The translations under genes and the position numbers were made by a program. From positions 1 through 28,837 of the forward strand of contig BNTW01000031.1 in assembly GCA_025996895.1 (NCBI GenBank): a stretch of 28,837 bases of DNA. The letters run 5' to 3'. The stretch comes from Bacteroidia bacterium (GTDB taxonomy: Bacteria > Bacteroidota > Bacteroidia > Bacteroidales > Azobacteroidaceae). This document shows positions 7,409 through 15,293 of this stretch, one piece after another. Every line of letters starts with the position of its first letter. Within the stretch, counting starts at the first letter, position 1. The notes under the pieces were generated by a model. The model did no database searches. It saw nothing but the letters and a program-made list of their open reading frames with translations, and was not told the origin of the DNA.

Positions 7409-8593
7409 ATGGAAAAAATTAATCGCAGAAAGTTTTTAGGTTTATCGGCTTTGGCCGGTGCAAGTGCGTTGATAGCACCGCAAACAGCAATGGCTTCCAT
7501 GCAAAAAGAGGTAGCCAAGACAGAAGAAGAAAAAATTCCGACGCGTATTTTAGGAAACACCAGAATGGAACTTCCTATTTTGAGTATGGGCGTGATGCGG
7601 GCGGATAATCCGGCCGTGGTTCGCGCCGCTTACAATTCCGGATTGACTCATTTCGACACCGCTCACGGTTATCAGAATGGTAAAAATGAAGAAATGTTGG
7701 GCGTTTTCTTCAAAGATAAAGACCGCAGCACTTTTACGATTGCAACCAAAGGGAAAGCGCATCCCAATTCGGAAAATTTTGAAAAAGATTACGAAGAATT
7801 GTTGAACACCAGCCTCCGCCGGTTGCAAATGGATTATGTGGATATTTTCTATGCGCATGCGGTTGAAAATCTGGAAGATGTGAATCATCCACGCCTGCTG
7901 GCGATGTTGAAAAAATTCAAGGAAGAAGGAAAAATCAAGCACATCGGTTTTTCGACGCATGCAAACAAGCCGGAGCAAATTGATATTGCCATCGAAACCG
8001 GTATTTATGAAGTGATTTTGATCAGCTACAACTTTACACTGGGCATTCTTTCGCAACTGAACGAAACAATTCAGCGTGGAGTAGATGCCGGCATTGGCTT
8101 TGTGGCTATGAAAACGATGGTCGGCGGTGTAGAAGATGCCGACGGAAACAAAAAAGTAGATGGTGCGGCTTGTCTGCGCTGGGCTTGGCAAAACCCGAAC
8201 ATCACGACGGCTATTCCGGGTTTTACGAGTTTCGACCTGCTGGACAATTGCTTGGAAGCGGCTCATTCGCCCGAATTGACCGAAAAAGACATCCATTACA
8301 TTGCCGGTTTGAAAGAAAACGAACTGCTGTATTGCCAGAATTGCGGAAAATGCGTGAGTGATTGTGCAAAGCATTTGGCTGTTATTCCGACCGTTATGCG
8401 TGCTTATATGTACAATTACGGTTACCGCCACCCGTCATTGGCCAAAGAAACATTGACGGAACTGTCGCTATCGGGCAACGAATGTTCGGGCTGTACGTCT
8501 TGCAGTGTTAAATGTCCTTCGGGCTTCCGCGTAGCGGAAAAAATGGCGGCTATCACGCCGATAGTGAATGTTCCCGATTATTTTTTGGCATGA
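7409..8593 (+). CDS. Tat-exported aldo/keto reductase with C-terminal 4Fe-4S ferredoxin-like domain
   Basis: A 394-aa protein. The N-terminus has a twin-arginine signal (NRRKFLGLSALAGASALIAP), so it should be exported folded. Residues 45-300 are an aldo/keto reductase barrel with D83 and Y88 (FDTAHGY), K114 (ATKGK) and H150 (FYAHAVEN), the expected catalytic tetrad. The C-terminus carries two Cys clusters, C309-x2-C-x2-C-x3-C319 and C359-x2-C-x2-C-x3-C369, each followed by a typical ferredoxin context (the second has CP). It therefore probably holds two 4Fe-4S clusters and couples electron transfer to reduction of an unknown carbonyl substrate. It is the first gene of a + strand run, with only 4 nt before the DUF6599 gene. 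Confidence 0.88.
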   Translation: MEKINRRKFLGLSALAGASALIAPQTAMASMQKEVAKTEEEKIPTRILGNTRMELPILSMGVMRADNPAVVRAAYNSGLTHFDTAHGYQNGKNEEMLGVFFKDKDRSTFTIATKGKAHPNSENFEKDYEELLNTSLRRLQMDYVDIFYAHAVENLEDVNHPRLLAMLKKFKEEGKIKHIGFSTHANKPEQIDIAIETGIYEVILISYNFTLGILSQLNETIQRGVDAGIGFVAMKTMVGGVEDADGNKKVDGAACLRWAWQNPNITTAIPGFTSFDLLDNCLEAAHSPELTEKDIHYIAGLKENELLYCQNCGKCVSDCAKHLAVIPTVMRAYMYNYGYRHPSLAKETLTELSLSGNECSGCTSCSVKCPSGFRVAEKMAAITPIVNVPDYFLA

Positions 8594-8597
8594 GAAT

Positions 8598-9455
8598 ATG
8601 AAACGATTGATTTATATGCTGATAAGCCTGTTCTTCGCGGGACAGGCTTTTGCTCAAACACCGGAACAGTTGCGGTCGTATCTGCCGGAAATCGACGGCT
8701 GGACGATTACGCCGGAAATTGAAGTTTTTAACCGTGACAATTTGTACGAACGGATTAATGGGGCAGCTCCGTTGTTTTTGGAAAACAATTTTCAAGAAAT
8801 GACGAGCATGGAATATACGCAGAGCGACGATTATATTACCATTCAAGTCTATCGCCATGCCACGCCCGAAGACGCTTTCGGCATGTATGCGTCCGAACGT
8901 TCGTCGGAGATGGTTTTCTATCCTGCAATTGGTGGTGAAGCCCAAGGCGATGGTTACGGTTTGTTTTTCTTTGCCGGAACCATTTACGTCAAAATGTCCG
9001 CCAGCGATGAAACGGAAGAAATCAATCAGGCGATGAAGGGAATAGCCCAAAGTTTGGCATCGGCTATTGATGCGAACGCCGGTTATCCTGAGTTGGTACA
9101 ATCGTTCCCTGCTGAAGGTTTAATCCCTTATTCACAAGCCTATATCACCCAAAATTATATCGGACACGAGTTCTTAAAACCGGTTTACACTGCTGATTAT
9201 ATTTGGGAAGGAAAGAAAATCCAACTGTTTCTTATTGATAGGAAAACAGCAGAAGGCGCTAAAGACATTCTAAATGCTTATTTTACTTTCACCAAGCAGA
9301 AAGACGATTTTATTGAAGGCCCTCTGCTCATCAAAGACCGGTACAACGGAAATATTCCAATCATTTGGAGAGGGCAATACCTTATCGGCGCATTCAACAG
9401 CAACGGAGATGATTTGGCGGAGGGGATTTACGATTTTCTAAATCAAGTAAAGTGA
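8598..9455 (+). CDS. DUF6599 secreted protein
   Basis: I start at the Met of MKRLIYMLISLFFAGQAFAQ (8598), 4 nt after the aldo/keto reductase stop. This gives 285 aa with a Sec signal peptide (cleavage likely after AFA). An in-frame ATG 30 nt upstream would bury the signal behind ten extra residues. The mature part begins LPEIDGWTITPEIEVFNRDNL, then YERINGAAPLFLENNF, the hallmark of DUF6599, whose function is unknown. Relatives are often found near iron-sulfur oxidoreductases, as here. The protein is probably periplasmic and may act with the Tat-exported reductase upstream. It overlaps the next gene by GTGA. Confidence 0.8.
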   Translation: MKRLIYMLISLFFAGQAFAQTPEQLRSYLPEIDGWTITPEIEVFNRDNLYERINGAAPLFLENNFQEMTSMEYTQSDDYITIQVYRHATPEDAFGMYASERSSEMVFYPAIGGEAQGDGYGLFFFAGTIYVKMSASDETEEINQAMKGIAQSLASAIDANAGYPELVQSFPAEGLIPYSQAYITQNYIGHEFLKPVYTADYIWEGKKIQLFLIDRKTAEGAKDILNAYFTFTKQKDDFIEGPLLIKDRYNGNIPIIWRGQYLIGAFNSNGDDLAEGIYDFLNQVK

Positions 9456-10540
9456 ATATTTGTTTCTTCATTCAAAATCTGTCTTTTCCCGGAGGCACGG
9501 AACGGATTAGTATTGCGTTAGCCAATGTTTTGTCCGAAAATCCAGCCTATCAAGTGAATATGTTGAGTTTGGAAAGTTTTGATTCGACATTTTTTCCATT
9601 GAAAAATAACATAACGACTGCTTCATTGCATTTGTCAAGTACCGATATTCGGAAAACGTATTTGAAAGCGGTAATGCGATTAAGGAAATACATAAACCAA
9701 AATCAGATGGATGTTTTGATTGATGTGGATGTGATTTTGAGTGCGATTAGTTTGCCGGCAACCGTTTTCACAAAGACAAAAGTCATTTCATGGGAACATT
9801 TTAACTATTTTACCAAAGCGGAATCCGTTGTACGAAGAATTGCCCGCAAGTTGGCTGCGCGGTATTCGGCGGCTGTTGTAACACTGACGGAACAAGATGT
9901 TGCCTTTTATAAAGAAAATTGCAAAGTCAAAACGAAAATCATAGCCATTCCGAATTTTGTTGAAGAATTCCCTGCGGTTTCGTACGATAAGGCTCAAAAA
10001 ATTGTGCTTGCTGTCGGACGGCTGGAACAGCGAAAAGGATTTAACTTACTGATACACAGTTGGATATGGGGGGGGCGAGAGTCTGAAATCCGAAAAGATT
10101 GGAAACTGCTGATTGTTGGCAGCGGCGAAGAAAAAGAAAATTTGGAAAGGCAAATCCGTGAAAGCAAAGCCGAAGCGTCTATCGAAATACTTCCACCCAC
10201 CCGTTCAATCCAGGATTATTATCAAAAAGCGTCGATTTATGTCCTGACTTCCCGCGCCGAAGGGTTGCCGATGGTATTGATTGAAGCTCAATCGCATGGC
10301 CTTCCGACCATTGCTTTCGATTGCAAAACAGGCCCCCGCGAAATAATCAGCGATGGAGAGGATGGATTTTTAATTCCCTGCTTCGACACGGATTTATATG
10401 CAGAGAAATTAACCCGATTAATGCAAGATGTATCATTGCGGCAAACATTCAGCCGAAATGCGGTGAAAAACCGAGAGCGATTTTCAGTGAGTAAGGCAGT
10501 GGAAAAGTGGGAAAAATTATTGTCAAACGATTTATCTTGA
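9452..10540 (+). CDS. Glycosyltransferase family 4
   Basis: A 362-aa GT-B enzyme. The N-terminal domain starts with the Gly-rich loop SFPGGTERIS, typical of GT4. The C-terminal domain has the phosphate/nucleotide-binding stretch VLAVGRLEQRKGFNLLI (about residues 185-201) and the E-x7-E motif E270-GLPMVLI-E278. The start codon is GTG at 9452, overlapping the DUF6599 stop (GTGA). The 3' end overlaps the convergent YfhO gene by 9 nt. Codons 206-208 contain a run of eight G (10068-10075) in a segment (WIWGGRESEIRKDW) that reads as an unusual insertion where homologues have a helix; a slip in this run would truncate the protein. Donor and acceptor sugars cannot be told. Confidence 0.88.
   Translation: MNICFFIQNLSFPGGTERISIALANVLSENPAYQVNMLSLESFDSTFFPLKNNITTASLHLSSTDIRKTYLKAVMRLRKYINQNQMDVLIDVDVILSAISLPATVFTKTKVISWEHFNYFTKAESVVRRIARKLAARYSAAVVTLTEQDVAFYKENCKVKTKIIAIPNFVEEFPAVSYDKAQKIVLAVGRLEQRKGFNLLIHSWIWGGRESEIRKDWKLLIVGSGEEKENLERQIRESKAEASIEILPPTRSIQDYYQKASIYVLTSRAEGLPMVLIEAQSHGLPTIAFDCKTGPREIISDGEDGFLIPCFDTDLYAEKLTRLMQDVSLRQTFSRNAVKNRERFSVSKAVEKWEKLLSNDLS
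10068..10075 (+). repeat. G8 homopolymer inside the GT4 gene
   Basis: Eight consecutive G within codons W206-G207-G208. Such tracts in glycosyltransferase genes are known slipped-strand phase-variation sites in other bacteria. Here the gene is in frame, that is, in the ON state. Confidence 0.6.
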
Positions 10541-13042
10541 ATTCTTTTTCTGTTCTTTTATGAAAACATATATGAGTGTCCCAACAAACAAAAGGATAAG
10601 GACCAGAGAGGCAACCGAGCCAATATTTGACAACATATTAAACGTTTCCGGCTCAAAACGGAACTCAATGGTATGCTTGCCGGCCGGAACATTCATTGCC
10701 CGCAATACCCAATCGGCACGGAAATGATCAGCCGGTTCGCCATCTATAAAGGCTTTCCAGTCGTTTCTATAATAGATTTCCGAAAATACCACTAATTGGT
10801 CGGTGGCTGCATTAAATTCGTATTTTAAATACGGCGGCAGATATTCTACCAATTCAATCGTAGCTGTAGAATCAGGTATAAAAGATTGTTGTGTTATTTT
10901 GTCCGCAAACTTTTTATCCACTACGGCTGTTTTTAACGGATCAATCGTGTTTAATGCTTCTATTTCCTGATCGGCATTCTCTACTAACTGAACATTTTGA
11001 ACAAACCAAGCATTACCGTCAGCATGGGGATTGGTGATGGGTGCTTGCTTCGGGTCGAAAATAATGTATTTGGCATTCAACATGTTGAGCGTCGGCGTGT
11101 TGGCAAACACCGGATAAATATCTTCGAAGCTGGTCGCACCTTGAAAAGATTGCCCAATCAACTGCATTTCTTTTGTTATCCGATGATCAATCAACTCCTG
11201 ATACCGGCGCAATTTAGCTGCATGGTATCCGCCGATGGATTTATGAAAATAAGAAGTTGTTGCCTCGTTAAACGTACTTGCAGTCATATTCAACACACGA
11301 TAAGAAGGTGTTTTGTCTTCCAGAATAATGTTGTCAGCAACGGTCGGTTCAAACACTTTTTCCGATTTCTTTTTTTCAAAATTAGCACTGTTCAAATAGC
11401 GTTTATCAACCGTCCACAAATCAGCCAAAACCAAGACGGCCAAGATAATGAACGAATACGAAAGTTGTTTTTTATTTTTTCCGGTAATGAAAAAGAAATA
11501 GATACAAGCTGCTGCCAAAAGGACGAATATCAATGAGCGGAATGCATCGCTTTTTAATAACGCCTCACGGTCGGACAATAAAGCGGTGTAATACCAGTCG
11601 GGAACTTGCGCCGTAAGCTGTATATCATTGGGTGATTGGAAATTAAAAAACATTCCCGGCAACCACCAGAATATCAGACAAATAATGCCGGTAATTCCAA
11701 GCGAATAAAGCAGTTGTTTTTGAAGTCTTTTTTTATCTATTCCTTGACGATATAAATCCCGTAGTCCCCAAACGCCAATAATAGGAAAAATCAATCCTGG
11801 AATGACCAAAGCCATCGAAGGTGTCCGGAATTTATTATACATCGGCAAATGATAGAACAGGAAATCGTTTAATACCGCAAAGTTTCTTCCCCACGATAAA
11901 AACACAAAAAAGACGGTAGCCCCCAGCCACCACCATTTGGCCTTGTTTGGTATGACAAACATTCCCAGCACAAACAGAAAGCAGATAACCGCACCGAAAT
12001 AAACCGGCCCGGAAGTGAAAGGCTGGTCGCCCCAATACGTGTAGGCTTGTATTTCTTTCCCTACTCGTTGTCCATGCTGTTTTAATTCCTTATATAAATC
12101 AGAGTCTTTACCCAGCATACCGCCCGTTGCTCCGCCATGTATATCGGGAATTAAGAAACTCAATGTTTCGCCTCTGCCATAACTCCAAGTAAAGGCATAA
12201 TCAATATCCAACCCACCCGATGTTTTGGCTTCTTCAGCATTGGTTGCCGTCAATTCCGATGGCCCGCGCAAACTTTCTTTGGTCATTTCATAATCAGAGT
12301 ATAAGCCTGAAAGTCGAGGCAGCGCGGCAAAAATCAATCCGATTATCAATACCAAAAGACTTTTTCCTATTGTTTGAAATTCTTTTTTCTTCAAGCAATA
12401 AACAATGTATCCGGCAAAAAGAATGGCACAAAAAATCGCCAAATAATAAGTAATCTGCACATGTCCGGACGCTAATTCCAATCCCAAACCCAAAGCAAAC
12501 AGCGCACCACCTATCAAGAATTTTTTCCGGAACGTCAATAATATTCCCGAAAGTACCAAAGGCATATAAGCTATTGCCCAGGCTTTATTGACATGCCCCG
12601 CCTGAAGAATAATAATATTGTAAGACGAAAAAGCAACAGCAACGGCACCCAGCAACGACAACCAGACATTTCGCGTCAGCAAGAAAAGAAAAAGATAAGC
12701 AAACAACAATCCGGCAAATACCGGTCCCGAACTTTCAGGGTGTCCTAATGATAATCCATTCTGTATATAACTTAAATAGTTAGGTTGATAACCAATTACA
12801 CCAAAATGATAAGAAGGCATTCCGGAAAACATCGAACCCGACCAAACCGATTGGGCATCTTTTGTCGTTTCGTTGTATTTGAACAACTCGTGAGCCATTC
12901 CCTGCCATTGAGATATATCTTCCTGATGAAGGGTTTTTCCATCTAATTGGGGTTGAAAATAAACTAAAGTCAAAAACACAAAGAAAATTATTGCCAAAAT
13001 ATGAGGCAAAAATGACTTATAAAAAGATATATTTTTCAGCAT
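10532..13042 (-). CDS. YfhO-family polytopic membrane protein (putative GT-C glycosyltransferase)
   Basis: An 836-aa protein with an N-terminal membrane anchor followed by the loop LDGKTLHQEDISQWQGMA typical of Bacteroidota YfhO proteins. There are about a dozen hydrophobic segments up to residue about 540. A large soluble region of about 260 residues follows, and a final membrane segment near the C-terminus (IGSVASLVLILLFVGTLIYVF) precedes a basic tail. YfhO proteins of Firmicutes act in glycosylation of cell-envelope polymers using lipid-linked sugars; the role of the Bacteroidota branch is not established. The gene is separated from the glycan locus by 143 nt and converges with the GT4 gene, overlapping it by 9 nt. 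A role in surface polymer glycosylation fits the context. Confidence 0.85.
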   Translation of the reverse strand: MLKNISFYKSFLPHILAIIFFVFLTLVYFQPQLDGKTLHQEDISQWQGMAHELFKYNETTKDAQSVWSGSMFSGMPSYHFGVIGYQPNYLSYIQNGLSLGHPESSGPVFAGLLFAYLFLFLLTRNVWLSLLGAVAVAFSSYNIIILQAGHVNKAWAIAYMPLVLSGILLTFRKKFLIGGALFALGLGLELASGHVQITYYLAIFCAILFAGYIVYCLKKKEFQTIGKSLLVLIIGLIFAALPRLSGLYSDYEMTKESLRGPSELTATNAEEAKTSGGLDIDYAFTWSYGRGETLSFLIPDIHGGATGGMLGKDSDLYKELKQHGQRVGKEIQAYTYWGDQPFTSGPVYFGAVICFLFVLGMFVIPNKAKWWWLGATVFFVFLSWGRNFAVLNDFLFYHLPMYNKFRTPSMALVIPGLIFPIIGVWGLRDLYRQGIDKKRLQKQLLYSLGITGIICLIFWWLPGMFFNFQSPNDIQLTAQVPDWYYTALLSDREALLKSDAFRSLIFVLLAAACIYFFFITGKNKKQLSYSFIILAVLVLADLWTVDKRYLNSANFEKKKSEKVFEPTVADNIILEDKTPSYRVLNMTASTFNEATTSYFHKSIGGYHAAKLRRYQELIDHRITKEMQLIGQSFQGATSFEDIYPVFANTPTLNMLNAKYIIFDPKQAPITNPHADGNAWFVQNVQLVENADQEIEALNTIDPLKTAVVDKKFADKITQQSFIPDSTATIELVEYLPPYLKYEFNAATDQLVVFSEIYYRNDWKAFIDGEPADHFRADWVLRAMNVPAGKHTIEFRFEPETFNMLSNIGSVASLVLILLFVGTLIYVFIKEQKKNSR

Positions 13043-13185
13043 TTTAATTGTATTAACAGATTTATGAATTTATCATGCAAAGGAAATAAAAAAAATGTAA
13101 GTTTTCGTATGATTTCAAAAATATTTTTGTGTGTTATAATTGAAAATTTGACACAGTTTATTTTGTTGCAAATTACTAAAAAATT

Positions 13186-14091
13186 TCATTTCTTACTCAA
13201 CAACCCTTTTGTAACATTCCAGCGAAAAAGTAATAATTTTGTTCCTTTTTCCGTTTGAAAAGTTATTAAATATCTGAAAAACAACAAAATAGATGCAGCC
13301 CATTTTATTGCCTCAACAATAATTCTTTTGAAATATTTTAATTTTGAAATATTTAGTGTTCTGATTTTTTCGCTCGCGCCGACACCCCAACCGAGCCGCT
13401 GTATAAATTCATCTGTTGTACGGCTTCCGGGTATAACGTGCTGAACTTCATTGTTTGGAAAATAATAAATTTTGCCGTTTTCTGCTTTTATTCTGTTAAA
13501 AATATCTTTTTCCTCGCCAGCCATCAAATTCTTTTTGTTGCGCCCCAATTTTGTATTAAAATTGCCGACTTTTTCAATCGCACTGCGGGCGATACCCATA
13601 TTTGCACCGATTGGATATTTATTTCCTTCAAAAAACCGCACATTTTCACCCAAATCAATCGCCGAAACCCACGAATAAGTCCATTTTGAGAGCCATTTCG
13701 GCGCATTTCCGCTTTCAAAAAGCGGCGTAATTTTTCCGCCAAAAGCCGCCAAACCGGGATAGTTTTCAATGTTTCTTTGCAAATTCTGCAAATAATTTTT
13801 CCCAACAAAAGCATCGTCGTCAAGAAAAACCAGCATTTCGCCTTTTGCCTCTGCAATTCCGCGATTGCGGGCATAAGACAAACCCTGATTTTTTTCCACA
13901 AAATAACGGAAAGGCACATTGGGAAAATCCTGTTGAAAGCGCAAGCATTCCGTTTCGGTATTGTCGGTAGAATTGTTATTTACCAAAATAACTTCGTAAT
14001 CAATATTTTGAGTATCGTTTTCGGCAATACATTTCAACGTTTGATAAATGTATTGCGAGCGGTTGTATGTGCAAATGATGAGTGAGAGCAT
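13186..14091 (-). CDS. Glycosyltransferase family 2
   Basis: A 301-aa GT-A enzyme. The N-terminus LSLIICTYNRSQYIYQTLKCI and VNNNSTDNT bind the nucleotide sugar. The metal-binding motif is the DDD at 91-93 in MLVFLDDDAF. The AGEEKDIFNRI segment holds the likely catalytic acidic residues. A hydrophobic stretch (ASILLFFRYLITF, about 265-280) suggests membrane association. It is the last gene of the - strand glycan run, 22 nt behind the FkbM gene. The donor sugar is unknown. Confidence 0.88.
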   Translation of the reverse strand: MLSLIICTYNRSQYIYQTLKCIAENDTQNIDYEVILVNNNSTDNTETECLRFQQDFPNVPFRYFVEKNQGLSYARNRGIAEAKGEMLVFLDDDAFVGKNYLQNLQRNIENYPGLAAFGGKITPLFESGNAPKWLSKWTYSWVSAIDLGENVRFFEGNKYPIGANMGIARSAIEKVGNFNTKLGRNKKNLMAGEEKDIFNRIKAENGKIYYFPNNEVQHVIPGSRTTDEFIQRLGWGVGASEKIRTLNISKLKYFKRIIVEAIKWAASILLFFRYLITFQTEKGTKLLLFRWNVTKGLLSKK

Positions 14092-14113
14092 AAAATGTTG
14101 TTATTTTCTATTT

Positions 14114-14902
14114 TCAGGTATTGTGGTGAATTTCGCAAGTAAGATTATTTCCATTCAGTGCCGACAAACTGAAATTGTATTTTGAAAGTGCTGAAAAAAA
14201 CGCTTTGGAACAGCCCGCCTTCATAAAATCGTGCAATTCCATAAAAATAAAACGGGTGCGCGAAAGCCAATAATCACAATCGGCAGAAAAAATTTCTTTT
14301 TCAGAGCCTTCAATGTCAATTTTCAAAATATCAATTTTATCCAAATTATTTTCTTTCATAATTTGTTCAATTGTAACAGCCTTAAAACTGTTTTCACATT
14401 CCTGCTCCGTTTCTTTTACCGTAAAACCAAACGGATATTGCGTATCGTAATTTTCGATAACTAAATTCGCGGTTTTGTCCCAAACACCTGCTTGATAAAG
14501 CGTTATATTGGAAAATTGTCCGGTATTTTTCTGCAAAACGCTAAAATTTGAAGACGCAGGCTCTACCGAAAATATTTTTGCCTGCGGAAAACGATTTTTG
14601 AAAAACACCGTTGCCAAACCAATATTTGCGCCGCAATCAATAATTGTTTTTGGTTGAAAATCAGCAGGAAAATGGTAGTCGTAACTGCCTCTCATAATGA
14701 CTTCATCAAAAATACAAAAATCGGAATTGGCCGCCTGTCCGCCCCTGAAATAAATTGGGTGTGCAAGCGTTTTGTGCGAAAATAAAATCATATTGCGTTT
14801 TGCCGCACTGCGCCTGTCCCACAAAAATTTCAGGCTGCCGGGCGAAAAACCGAATTTTTCCAAAAACTGAAAAATGTTATTAACTTGTTCTTTTTTAGTC
14901 AT
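14114..14902 (-). CDS. FkbM-family SAM-dependent methyltransferase
   Basis: An FkbM-type O-methyltransferase. SAM-binding motif I is TIIDCGANIGLA (D89, G91-G95 counted from my start), with the acidic end of strand 2 at VEPA (E114) and the FkbM hallmark ILKIDIEGSEKEIF further on. I choose the Met at 14902 (MTKKEQVNNIFQFLEKFG), giving 262 aa. The open frame continues 31 codons upstream to 14995, but that stretch overlaps what appears to be the promoter, leader and tail remnant of an AAA ATPase gene and is unlikely to be translated. It probably methylates a sugar hydroxyl of the surface glycan. A second, more distant FkbM gene lies at 20371-21267. Confidence 0.85.
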   Translation of the reverse strand: MTKKEQVNNIFQFLEKFGFSPGSLKFLWDRRSAAKRNMILFSHKTLAHPIYFRGGQAANSDFCIFDEVIMRGSYDYHFPADFQPKTIIDCGANIGLATVFFKNRFPQAKIFSVEPASSNFSVLQKNTGQFSNITLYQAGVWDKTANLVIENYDTQYPFGFTVKETEQECENSFKAVTIEQIMKENNLDKIDILKIDIEGSEKEIFSADCDYWLSRTRFIFMELHDFMKAGCSKAFFSALSKYNFSLSALNGNNLTCEIHHNT

Positions 14903-14928
14903 TATTATTTTTGCGTAGAAACCTACTA

Positions 14929-14952
14929 TTAAATATTCAAATATTCTTTCAA
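14929..14952 (-). pseudogene. Remnant of the 3' end of an AAA ATPase gene (LKEYLNI-stop)
   Basis: On the - strand these bases read Leu-Lys-Glu-Tyr-Leu-Asn-Ile-stop. The intact AAA ATPase at 25977-27092 ends Leu-Arg-Glu-Tyr-Leu-Asn-Ile-stop, and the DNA around both stops is nearly the same, including AGTA shortly after. Just upstream (14959-14978) are 20 bases identical to the ATPase leader. The gene body between leader and tail is missing. Confidence 0.55.
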
Positions 14953-14958
14953 ATTTTG

Positions 14959-15014
14959 CTTTTATTTCTTTTATTATTCTGATACGAAAGTACAAAAACT
15001 TTCTGACTTACAAA
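14959..15014 (-). promoter_or_regulatory. Promoter and leader shared with the AAA ATPase gene
   Basis: TTTG (15011-15014), an 18-nt spacer and TACTTTCG (14985-14992) mirror the AAA ATPase promoter (27162-27165, 18 nt, 27136-27143). The 20 bases 14959-14978 are identical to 27111-27130. It may now drive the FkbM gene at 14902; its -7 element deviates from TAnnTTTG. Confidence 0.55.
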
Positions 15015-15050
15015 AATCTTTTCTTCCGTATATTAGCCTATAGATATGTG

Positions 15051-15293
15051 TGTTGTTTTTAATTATCCGTTCTCAATAGCCATTTCCAGACAGGAATTAT
15101 CTGTATTTCAATGCCGTGTTCCGAAATAGTTTCTTCTTCGTCTTTGGTAATTATCAAAAAAAAGTCTATTTCCCAGCGTTTGGCAATCTGCACCAAAGCA
15201 TTTATTTCACGTTTTCGCGTTTCAAAATCGCTCAACGAATAACATGCTTGTACAGCCATTTTCTGTTCGGGTAGATAAAAATCTACTTCCACG
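15051..15293. repeat. 243-nt near-identical repeat, copy 1 (3' end of DUF4143 ATPase gene)
   Basis: From 8 bases beyond the stop codon to about 78 codons inside the gene, this segment matches 17319-17561 with no gaps and only scattered differences. Outside it the two paralogous genes diverge sharply at DNA level. Confidence 0.85.

Noticed and set aside
7550..8431. Long 293-codon open frame on the - strand opposite the aldo/keto reductase
   Set aside because: It is antisense to a well-supported gene and its translation has no domain-like pattern; such shadows arise from codon bias.
13043..13185. Promoter for the YfhO gene
   Set aside because: A near -7 motif (TTCCTTTG on the - strand) exists, but no -33 element is at a suitable distance; not strong enough to list.
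14903..14995. N-terminal 31-codon extension of the FkbM protein
   Set aside because: The stretch coincides with a promoter, leader and ATPase tail remnant, and homology-like sequence starts at the internal Met (14902).
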